DNA from: Siphonodentalium dalli
Lineage: Eukaryota; Mollusca; Scaphopoda; Gadilida; Siphonodentaliidae
DNA: 64,000 nucleotides
Direction of reading: 5' to 3'
Assembly: GCA_032622095.1 (NCBI GenBank)
Contig: CP136066.1
Coordinates: 90,913,319 to 90,977,318, forward strand
Shown: positions 42,846 to 52,983 of the stretch, piece after piece
Layout: each line of letters opens with the position of its first letter
Numbering within the stretch: position 1 is the stretch's first letter
The notes under the pieces: model-generated
What the model saw: only the letters and a program-made list of their open reading frames with translations
Told to the model about the DNA's origin: nothing
Databases searched by the model: none
Position numbers and translations under genes: made by a program

Positions 42846-43217
42846 TTCCATGCATGTCTATAACTCTATATGTTGATAATATATGAGTGAAGCATTATGA
42901 ATCATGCCAAGACAATTTCGAATTTAAGAATAGAAATAGTGTGGCCATACATGAAGATTCGCTTGTTGAATGCGTTTGTCGTATACGGATTTTTCACTTG
43001 ATGATAGCGGATTATTCAGGATATAACCTCTACTGAAACCTTATGTGGCTCCTAATGGAGGTTTCCATGCTATATACTGGCTAAATTCCATGATTTCTGG
43101 ATTACTGTATCTATCAAATATGTGTTAATGACACGCCAGTTACCGAAAAAACTTATGAGTGGACTATCAGATAGTTCAGTTTTTTCCGATAACTGCACGA
43201 GACTAATATAGTTCGTT

Positions 43218-43231
43218 GGTAACGTATCTTG
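43218..43231 (-). repeat. CAAGATACGTTACC motif, copy 6 (inverted)
   Basis: GGTAACGTATCTTG on the plus strand; the only inverted copy. Confidence 0.95.
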
Positions 43232-43834
43232 TTTCTCATTAACGTGGAATTTATATTCATGCAATTCAAGTATCCAGTTGGGTGAGTTGGCATATAAATA
43301 TGACCAAACAAATTGCCCCAGTTACGTTCCGATATCCTGTGGATACTCAGCTTTCTGGTGAAATAAATTTTAGCGCAATCTGTAAGAATTTGTTTTTGGC
43401 GAGTATGGTCAGCCCTATTGTACACTTTTCTGGAGAATGGCCCTAAATTTGACAGTCGACTATATTCTTGTGTGCCAAATGGAAGTACAGGGTGGTCTCT
43501 AACTTCTTTACAAAACTCGAAATAATCTCATAGCCATTCCACAACATTTAAATCCAACTAGAACTGAACTCACCTCTGATTCGAAATGGCTACAGGCACA
43601 TTCAAGGATATATAGACTCAAATAAATACTCATTCCTCCCCCGAACAATAAGGGACTGGGACTCACTATCCACTGGTTCAATTCAGTCACCTTCTTTTGA
43701 ACAGTTTACCCAGCATTTAAATATTGACTGTCTCCTTTGACATGCCACAATCTCACACTTGATATAATACTCTAATTTTGTCGCTGTGACATGAGAGTGC
43801 TTCAGGTACATAGAGTCTTATAAACAGATAGATA

Positions 43835-44051
43835 TACAGTAATGCCCTAAGTAATCGACCCCTTAACCACAGCAGAATTATTGGTAACTTTTCAGGATTT
43901 AGTCGGAAATATGGCTTGTTGCCATTCATAGGAAAGCTCTCAGGGAGAGGTTTCCGATGAATGGCAACAAGCCATATTTCCGACTAAATCCTGAAAAGTT
44001 ACCCATAATTCTGCTGTGGTTAAGCAGTCGATTAATTAGGGCATTACTGTA
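43835..44051. mobile_element. TA foldback MITE, full length
   Basis: TA-CAGTAATGCCCTAAGTAATC at the left and AATTAGGGCATTACTG-TA at the right, with arms meeting at AGCTCTCAGGGAGAGG. Confidence 0.92.
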
Positions 44052-44738
44052 GATATACATGTAAGTGCAGGGTGAACAGGGGGTGTGGTGGAGTCATTAT
44101 TTTTGTAGATTTGAGTATAAAGCAAGTTTTCACAATTGACGTGCTTAAAATTAATACATGTGTAACAGAACGAGAGAGAGAAGTGCTCTGCTTGTTGCCA
44201 CAAGTTTATCATGTTCTCCCGGGCACCCCATTTATTCACATACATGTACCCGGTATCTGATGTCAGATACCATTATCGGGTCCTATACCAAAGGCAATGG
44301 CCGATAACACCACATTCGGGCTAGCGGCCTTGCAGAATGTATCAACAACGATAAAAGAATCAAACATATTGACAATTACAAGAGGAATGTAAGCGATCAT
44401 ACATGTATTAATCCAAGTGTCTCAAGGCTTAAGAAATATTGATTAATTTACATCATGACTTCCAATTGCAATATTTTTGGGCTATTATAAAATACAGTAG
44501 CTTTTATAGTTTAAAACTGTCGCATTAGTGGTCTCCACTATACATGTATTTATTAGGTGAGCGATTGTGTTATGGTCAATTATAGGCATGCCAATATGGG
44601 GCTCGAAGTCCTGTTGCTTTGTTGAATGAAAGACACGTACATCTATAACTATTAATATATATTTATCAATATATTATTAATACTCCAATAAGCAGCTCTC
44701 TTAATTCAGATTGTTTGGCTTTGTCAATCCGTTATGGC
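44052..44738. other. Intergenic, nothing recognised
   Basis: Only a small palindrome, GGTATCTGATGTCAGATACC, at about 44251 was noted. Confidence 0.4.
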
Positions 44739-44746
44739 AACCCTTT

Positions 44747-45909
44747 TAGTGCTGGGACGGTTGGGGTTTTTTCCTAACCGGTTAACCACGGGCATTATAA
44801 ACCTAACTATAACCGGTTAACTGCGACCAGCATTACCCTATAAGTAAGAGATTGAATACACTGGTCACTATATCTGCAAAACAAGTGATTATTACGCGTC
44901 CCGGAAACGTTGATATACATGCGATCACAAACGATGTTTTGGTCGTACAATGCATTCCCGTTACGGCGATCAAATAGTTGTAAATGTGTATACATTAATT
45001 AAGTTTTGAGCCCAAACAAACTGAAATATAATATATATTAGTGATGCGCTAATATATCGATGTTTACGGGAGTTTCGCACCGCATAAACAACGCTTGCTT
45101 GCAAAACCTTCAGCCACGAAATATAGTTCCTCCCCTGTGTATATCCCGGGCACGATTAGCCCAAACAAGGTACTGAAGGTAGGTATACTGTTGTTTAGTA
45201 ATGTTTACTAGTGTTTGGGTATAGGCAGGTATGTATTAATCTGATTTCCCATTCCCAGTAGGCCTGTGTTTTTTTTCTGGATGTGCGACTTCATATTGGA
45301 TGTTGATCCAGAATAAACGAATCGCGTTCGACAGGCCTTGCATACCGCCAATTTCTTCTCTTTTTTTGTCATCTTCAATTAGAACTAAATGTCCCCAAAC
45401 GTTCAATTTTCGTTTTTGTAGTTCTTCTGTCATCGCTTGGAGACGAACTAATGGTAATGACAAAAGTGGGGGGGGCAGTTTCAAGAAAACAGACATACTA
45501 TTGATGACGTAGTAAAAGTCTAGACTTGATTGCTTTGATGTATGCCGCGGTGCGCGTTCATCCGGAACGTCATGTAATGCCGCCAAAGGAAATTGGCATT
45601 GAATGTGTAGCAAGTGATTCACAGAGTTGTTGGTTTCATGTCTAGAAAAGCCGCCGGTGATCAAACAGGCATGTATTGTGGGGTATATGAATACACAATC
45701 AACTGTCCAAATCGCTTCTAAGCGGCTTCTTATTACTTACTCTCGTTACTTAAACTTCCGTAAATGATTTCGGCAACATTTACACGGGAGTACTACGATG
45801 ATAGTACAATCGTTATCAATATTACGGTTATCCGGTTGTGGCCTCCTCCAACCGGTTGACACGCGTAACCGAACCGTAACCGGTTATCCGGACAACCGTC
45901 CCAGCACTA
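44747..45909. mobile_element. hAT element, internal-deletion derivative, with 8-bp target duplication
   Basis: The terminal repeat is TAGTGCTGGGACGGTTG at the left, with its complement CAACCGTCCCAGCACTA at the right edge. The element is flanked by identical 8-bp AACCCTTT at 44739-44746 and 45910-45917. The 8-bp duplication and the TAGTG terminus (YARNG rule) identify hAT. Length 1,163 bp. Subterminal AACCGGTTA motifs recur on both sides. Confidence 0.95.
45240..45664 (-). pseudogene. Frameshifted BED-finger N-terminus of a hAT transposase
   Basis: The minus strand is open over 142 codons and contains 'LNVWGHLVLIEDDKKREEIG'. Shifting by one base after that point gives 'CKACRTRFVYSGSTSNMKSH', and a second shift in an A-run gives HIQKKHRPTG. 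Together these are the CxxC and HxxxxH of a BED zinc finger, the usual N-terminus of hAT transposases. The catalytic part is missing, so the element cannot move by itself. The upstream part of this ORF has no recognised domain. Confidence 0.75.
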
Positions 45910-45917
45910 AACCCTTT

Positions 45918-46972
45918 GCCATCTCTCAGTTTGCTTTAGAAAATGGCTTCGGCATTGCTGACTGCCGTAGCCAATAATAAGGGCTGAATAACTAGATTTG
46001 GCTGCTGTGTGAACAATATTGTTTACATCTACATCACCGATCAATGTCATGATTAGTAAAAAATTAGCAACACGTGTATGATGTCCTGACAATGAGACTG
46101 TGAAGTTCACAATATCTAATGATATTTCCTACCCAAAAATGCACTTTCAAGTTGATCTTTTACTGCCTCGGATATATAATTAGAAGAAATAATCTCGGTT
46201 TTCTTATATGTATACATGTATGTTAATTTCACACTTTAAAGGCATCATACCTAATGACAAACTGTTCATAACTTGTTTTGCCATTTATAAGTTTGTGATT
46301 TTGTATGATACCTTTAAATATGCATAATCCGATTAAGCGCCCCCTCAATTACTATTTATTTGGATTCGGGGGTAAAAAATATTTGATTTGAGTCAAGGAG
46401 CCCATCTATCAAAGCTCAGAGTTATTAGATATTAGATATAAATTTTTGAAATCTATTATTTTTCACCATCGAGAATTATTATTATCCCAGTAAACAGCCG
46501 ACAGTCTCGGACCAAATTGCGGATGAAAATTGGTTAACTCTAAAATCAAGAGGCTTTCTGTTGATAGTAAGGCCAAATTTCATTGAACAACATGTTGATA
46601 AATGACATGTTTTGGGCAATTTTATACTATACATGTAGTTGACAGTTGTTAGCATTATTTTTGGGCAATTAATCGATTCTGATAACTGAAACGGCATTTC
46701 TAAAAATGTTGTTGTTGGAATCTGATTATATGGGGACCATCGAATCAGATTGAATAACTTTAAGCTTTGTATTCACCTTAGGAAACCAATATTATTACTT
46801 AATAAATTGTAATTTTTTAACCATTTAGTAGTTTCAAGTTGCAAGAGGAGTGTTACCTGTCACTTCATGTTTGTTCAACATTAACTGGGCTGCTAGCTGC
46901 ATCTTTGTTTTGTTTCGTTACCGTCTTTCGTGCAGGTATATAACCATTGTAACTTCTGGTTATTCCGTTTTT
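45918..46972. repeat. Intergenic with a short MITE and a 370-bp dispersed repeat
   Basis: 46233-46318 is a small hairpin element with ends TTTAAAGGCATCATAC / GTATGATACCTTTAAA. 46330-46700 matches the repeat nested at 12835-13200. The rest shows nothing recognised. Confidence 0.65.
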
Positions 46973-47745
46973 TAGCTCATATTTACTTGTAAAGTTTGAG
47001 CTATTGCCATGGCTTGGTATCCATCATCCGTGTGTGTGTGTGGAGATGTCCATCAACAATTTCCATTAGCATGGGCTACAGGTCATACCTTTGGTTGGAT
47101 CATTATGAAATTTGTCTTTTGACATTGACATGTAGATGGGAACGAGTCATTATATTGGTCATTCGGCCAAAAAAATGGCCACCGACAGCCATTTTGGATT
47201 TCAAAATGCAATCCATTAGCACGGGCTACAGACCATTCTGTTTGTCTGATCATCATGAAATTTGTCACGGATGTTAATATTGACATGTGGATAGGAACGA
47301 GTCATTTTGGGGTCATTCGGCCAAAAAACATGGCCGTCAACAGCCATCTTTGATTTTACTCTTTGCATGATTAAATCCTTTGGCACGGGCTACAGGTTTT
47401 ACATTTGGTCGGATCATCATGAAATTTGTCATGGATGTTAAAATTAACATGTAGATGGGAACGAGTCATTTTGAGGTCATTCAGCCATAAAACATGGCTG
47501 CTGGCAGCCATCTTGGATTTTACTCTTTGCTTGACTAAATCCTTTGGCATGGGCTACAAGTCGTACCTTTGGTTAGATCATTATGAAATTTGTCGTGGCT
47601 GTTGATATTGACATGTACATGGGAACGAGTAATTTTGGGGTCATTCTGCAAAAATTCAGAATTCAATTCATCCTTCCATTCATTGCTCATCACAAAAATT
47701 TATCTTCTGAAAGTTTGGCTTCAGTGTCATGGACACTTTCAGTTA
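46973..47745 (+). mobile_element. AGCTCAACTTA-type element, short internal array
   Basis: It starts TTAGCTCATATTTACTTGTA and ends TCAGTGTCATGGACACTTTC, with about four diverged units carrying GGCTACAGG and GGGAACGAGTCATT. More diverged than the 14-16 kb copy. Confidence 0.75.
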
Positions 47746-49490
47746 TAAGTCAAAGAAAATGAATTTGTTTTTGTTGTGATCAATGTTTTGTTATAAAACT
47801 GGAACATACAAACAATTTATCGCTGTAAGTATGCCGATTTATGACAGCATGTGGTACTAGTAGTTGGCGACGCTTAGTAGCTCTATGTTGTCTGCAGATG
47901 TGGAAATTTGTATTTTACGCAAAACTGATCAGCTGAAAGGGATGCCACCAGGTCAGAAGTCATCAAAGGCCAACTGGGGGCTGAGTATTAGCTACATGTA
48001 GTGAGAATAATGTATTTTGCTCATTTATGGTTGGGGGAAAAACTCCTAGCGATTTGTTAGTGCCTGAATACGTGCATACATTTAGTTTGAGAGATTTAGA
48101 GTGGGTCTATAAAACTTATTATAACTTTGTTATTTCTCATACTTTTTGCGTGAAATTTTCTATGTGTACCAAGGACATATACTCCTCACAGGATGTAAAC
48201 ACAAAATTGAAATTACTGCAACAAATTTAGAGAAACTGCACTAATTCCTGAGTTTTTATGTTTACCCATACATGTACCATAGTATGGTAAACATAGTATA
48301 GTGTCAACGTCCGGATTGACCACTTGTCATTTTTCCGTCCACCCGTCTCTGTCTAGCCATCGATGTCTGTCCGTAGACACTTTACACATGGTGCGATAAC
48401 TCAAACATTTTCTATCTGATCGCAACCAAATTTTGTATATGAATTTCTCAGCCCAAAAGACAGATCGAGTTTGTATATGGGTTTGATCTGACTATTTTTA
48501 ACTGAGTTATGGCCCTTATTCAAAAATATTCACTCTCTTAAAAAAAAATTATATTTAATTCCTTGCTCAATTTAAAAAAAAAGAAGAAAAAATAAATAAA
48601 TAAAACAAATATATAATAAAATGTTTTTTTTTTAAATAATAAAAAAATATATATTTTACGTGAAAATTTTCTATGTGTACCAAGGACATTTACTCCTCGC
48701 AGGATGTAAATAAAAAATTGATATAACTGCGACAAAAATAAAATAATTTTTATTTTTTTTTAATTTGAAAAACTTGCACCATTTAACTCCCCCATTGGAC
48801 TTCCAAGGGTATCCTGAGTCACCATGCCAAATTTGGTTTAAATCGGTCCAAAATCTTGTGTTATATACTGGTAAATTTGTTTGGAGCGATATTAAACCCA
48901 ATTCACTAATTCCATACCATGCCTTGGGACTACTTAGCTTTTAATATGGCTATATCATTTTCTGATGTCTCTTATGCCAATTTGCAGGTAAAGAATGCTA
49001 TGGTGTCTAATTTTGTTTAAATGTTTCAACAATACACATGACATGCTATTAACAGTAGACTAGAAAATCTTTTCTGCATTGCACAGCTGAGTATATCACT
49101 CTGCATATAGTCTTAAGTCATTATAAATGTCATAGGTTTAATAGAGATGCCAAGGTTCAGCATTTATATATAAACAATGCCAGTGATTAGTTGACAGCTC
49201 TGCTATATAATTGATATTAATGGGTCAGCAGTCAGGTGGCTTATCTTGATGGCTGTGTTGTATGGTAGAATTTGATACATTATCATTGTAAACTTAAATT
49301 TGACTCTATTAACCCAAATATTCCATGTTCGGGTCACCTTTTCACATTTAATCCAAGGCTGCGCTGGTTTCAGCGAGTGACCCGTAAATTCCAATAACTT
49401 GTGTTATGTACATTTGTCTATAATAGTACATAACAGTATACTCTATAATTCAACATCAAAACTCTAATTTATTATTCCGATCATAGTAAT
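47746..49490. repeat. GTCCGTCTGTC-family copy and AT-rich DNA
   Basis: 48256-48540 is a family copy starting TTATGTTTACCCATACATGT. 48540-48660 is A/T low-complexity. 48661-48900 repeats the phrase TCTATGTGTACCAAGGACAT first seen at 48160, and so is an internal duplication. The rest shows nothing recognised. Confidence 0.6.
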
Positions 49491-49514
49491 TTACTATTGC
49501 CAAGGGATGGGTTA

Positions 49515-49889
49515 GGCCAAAGTAAATTAAATGTTTGGTTTGGGTTACACGCTGAAATAAAATAGGGTCGTCAGGTAGGCCTGAAATTTTATTTTAATTA
49601 TTTTTTTTATTTTGACATATTCTTATTACTTATCATGTGGGTATTTTACTCTCCAAGATTGACATAAAACTACTTTTGATTATTTTTGTATAAATTTTAA
49701 TATTGCACCATACTTTTACTAAGAAATCAGCTTATTCTGAGATGCTGAAATGTGTTTTTTGTGTTTTATGAAATTTAAAAAAACAAATTCAATAGATTTT
49801 CTAGAAAACCATGAAAAAAACTTTAAGGTAGGGGGTTTAAAATAGGGTCGGAAGGGAAACCCAAACCACAAATATTTGTTACCTTGGCC
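49515..49889. mobile_element. Harbinger-like MITE with TTA target duplication
   Basis: Terminal inverted repeat of about 30 bp (GGCCAAAGTAAATTAAATGT against ACAAATATTTGTTACCTTGGCC). TTA flanks both sides (49512-49514 and 49890-49892). The uninterrupted target is present at about 10043-10080 ('GGGTTAAACATCTGCCGATC'), which confirms the insertion boundaries. Three-base TTA duplication suggests the PIF/Harbinger group. Confidence 0.82.
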
Positions 49890-49925
49890 TTAGATATCTG
49901 CCGATCATGATCAGCCTCTCGTTTT

Positions 49926-52774
49926 AAGTTGTTAGAAAAAGTCTTGATAAAAATAGTTCTATTGGGAATTTTTATATAAAATTTTCAGGGTCAATAAGGC
50001 TGTTAACATACATGTAGCCCTAGCGGGATATAAAAAAGATTGCCTTGTCACTGCCCAGCCATTGTTATAGGTACCACCCCCAATCGCCACAAACTGTCCA
50101 TTTAACTGTAGCGGTTTCAACTGAGGACAGGTTTCTTCAAAGTCTGCTGTAAACTTCCCTGGAAGGAAGAAGCGGCAATTTACACATGTCTTCCTAACTA
50201 GGAGGAAAGACCATATGTGGAGAAAATTTCAACATTTTTTATAATTTTTTGTATGAGGTTTAAATCGGTGTAATCAACTCCTCCTACAGTTTTGATCGTA
50301 GATATTTGAAACTTCAGAGTATTGTTACCCACATATTGGAGATGTGCAACAAGTATATATTTGAGGCCATTTAAAAAAAAATTGCTAGGTTTTCATCCCC
50401 GCCCGCCCCGATTTTTAAGGGCCGCCTCGTATATTTTTATTTATACTAAATATCATATACCTAGACCAACATGATCGCGCCAAGATTAGATCGCGTTATG
50501 TGTAAACAAAAACGTCGGACATGAAACTAATTTCCCATCAGTTCGCATACCCTATCGATCCACACTCAAGGGGCGTAATTTGTTTCCGCTAAACACTGAC
50601 CGGATGTAAATAAACCGGCGTGAAAAACATTTGATTTCGGCATGGTACATGTATTTGTAGTTTTAAGGCTAGAATCAACCGACACCCATGCCACAAAAGA
50701 TTGGTATGGGTGCACGGTTGATGGTGCGAAGACATTAATAGACTTATACCATCAATTCGCGGGAGGCAAACTTGACAATGCTCCCCCAATCAACGAACAT
50801 GAATACAATACATTTTGTCGTGCCAGGAGCGGCTGAGGGGCTGTGTTGTCTATATTCAGTTCACAACCAGTGTATTACAGCAAAATAGAACATGGATTTT
50901 TAAGCGATATATTAAATAACAGTTTCGTGTGATATATATGTTTGTTTTATATCTATCAAATTATATCCTTATTTACAGACAGGGGAATACCCATGTTTGT
51001 TTTTATTTGTCACAAATCACAATGTTTTATTGGTATTAAAATATAAGAAATTTAGTTCCTTGCCAGTGTTTTATCTGTGGCTGCCTGGTGTATAAGTCAT
51101 TTAGAGTTTATGTTAATTGTTTACTATGTAGGAATTGTGTAGCACCAATATTGTTGACTTATATTTTTAATCAGTCTTTCATACCTTGAATGGTCAAAAA
51201 CTTGTTGAAAAGAAGTTAAAACATTGCTGCTACTTAATTTCTAGATAATAAATTAATACATTGACCAAGACTTAATAAACTGCACCAATGATATCCCATA
51301 TATTAAATTGAACGGAGTTAAAAATCATTATACTGCTGTAGTAATTCTACTGTGATATTATATTTTCATATAGGATACAACCAATCTGTTAAACAACTCG
51401 GGGGCACTAATTTTTTCTTCAATATTAATAGTGTCATAAAAATAAAAAATTAAATTCAATTGAAACTTTTAGAGTATTGTTACCCACATATTAGAGATGT
51501 GCAACATGTATATAGATGACGAAAATAATTATCTTTTTACGGAGTTATTAACCCTTTTCGACTTTTAATTTCTTTAACAAAGCGGCATTGACTTGCCACG
51601 TTGTCAGGGGACACTGTGGTCGGCTGACCTTTTATTTATATTGTTATTGATAAAATTCTCAGTGATTGACAGGTGTGCATGCTGTCGCTTTTATCAATAG
51701 CGTGTGCAGCTGCAGTTCAATTTAATCTTCATGTTATGGTTGAAAGATTGTGGTCAAAGATCTTTTCGTCTTTATTACTATCAGTATGTTGTAAATATTT
51801 GATGGTCCATAATGTCCTTTTTTAGACTATTTATGTTTTTTCTAACAGATAGTTTTGCCTTCAGGACTCGTGATTTGCGATCTGACAGTTTTATACGCCC
51901 TTTTTTTGAAAAAAGGTCGTATTATGTTATCAGTATATCCGTCCGTCTGTCTAGCCGTCTGTCCGTTAACATTTTTGGTTTCCGATCGATAACTCCAGTT
52001 TGGATTACTTGATCTGAACCAAAGTTGGTATGTGTATGTCCCAGCTAATGATACAGGCCAAGTTCGAATATGGGTTCCGTCCAATTATTTTTACATGAGT
52101 TACGGCCCATTTTTCGACTTAGAATTTGACTGCATTTTGGCATTGAAATTAGGGGTATATCAGATTTTCTTCAAATGTAAGCTCAAATATTATTTTATTT
52201 TGCGGTAGTACAATTCGAAATGGCTAAAGGGAGTATTTTGCCACGCCCTAGCGATGCTCTTGTTCAATTTCATTTCTATGACATAATAAATTTGCTGGAG
52301 CCGCAATTATATTGGAAGGTACCATTGTCCATTTCATACCAGTTGATGATTACATGTGTTTTAACCACACAATCATATGGTTTGTAACTTTCATAGCTCG
52401 AGGTCCATATAGACTGGGGTCCGTACATATCAGCTGTGGATGAATAATCCAGGAACCGTAATAGTGGGCGGTCCATAAAAGCTAGGGTCCTTATCAGTCG
52501 GCATTTAATATTACTCTATCAAAAACTATATACTGCAATAAACCGATATTAATCAACGTGCAGGCCATGAAATTGGCCACGACAATGAGTAATGCCGTGG
52601 GAAAAGCTGTGGCAACATATTGCATCTAACATGCCACAGCATGAAATTGGCTGTGGGACATTTTTCCTAATTTCGAGGGCTCAATGTGTTATGTACTGAT
52701 CAGACTTTAATCTGGGGGCACTTATTTTTGGGATTATTAAGTTGGATAATCTCTTTTATATCTCAAATTTTCAG
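49926..52774. other. Region upstream of the SAM-domain exon: possible promoter, weak ORF, repeats
   Basis: 50395-50850 is richer in CG than its surroundings and could hold the promoter or first exon of the gene downstream, but no start codon could be fixed. A 64-codon ORF at 50642-50836 shows no known domain. A ~55-bp phrase ('GAGTATTGTTACCCACATAT') occurs at about 50315 and again at 51472. 51890-52130 is a GTCCGTCTGTC-family copy. Nothing else was recognised. Confidence 0.45.
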
Positions 52775-52983
52775 GTTCTGTGACATCATATTGGATAAAG
52801 TTTTTTAAAGAGGCTGGTATTCCCGCTGGTGACGCTGCCAATTATGCTGTTACATTCACCGACAACAGAATAGGGACAGACATGTTAATGGATTTGAACA
52901 AAGAGTATCTACATGACATGGGCATTTCATTATTAGGCGATGTCATAGCTATCCTAAAACATGCAAAAATTGTTAACATGCAG
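52775..52983 (+). CDS. SAM-domain exon (209 nt)
   Basis: Acceptor AATTTTCAG, donor CAG|GTGAGT. It begins with two bases of a split codon and ends phase 0. It encodes the whole SAM-like domain of about 65 residues. Read-through past 52983 is not coding. Confidence 0.88.

Larger units (their letters stand above)
41743..43830. other. Intergenic, with a hairpin and three more CAAGATACGTTACC copies
   Basis: No gene recognised. A hairpin lies at 42137-42214, and motif copies at 42666, 42832 and 43218 (the last inverted). Minus-strand ORFs at 43070-43425 overlap in different frames and show no domain. Confidence 0.5.

Noticed and set aside
50642-50836. 64-codon ORF in a CG-richer stretch
   Set aside because: No domain, no matching splice phase to the SAM exon; kept only as a note on the possible promoter region.
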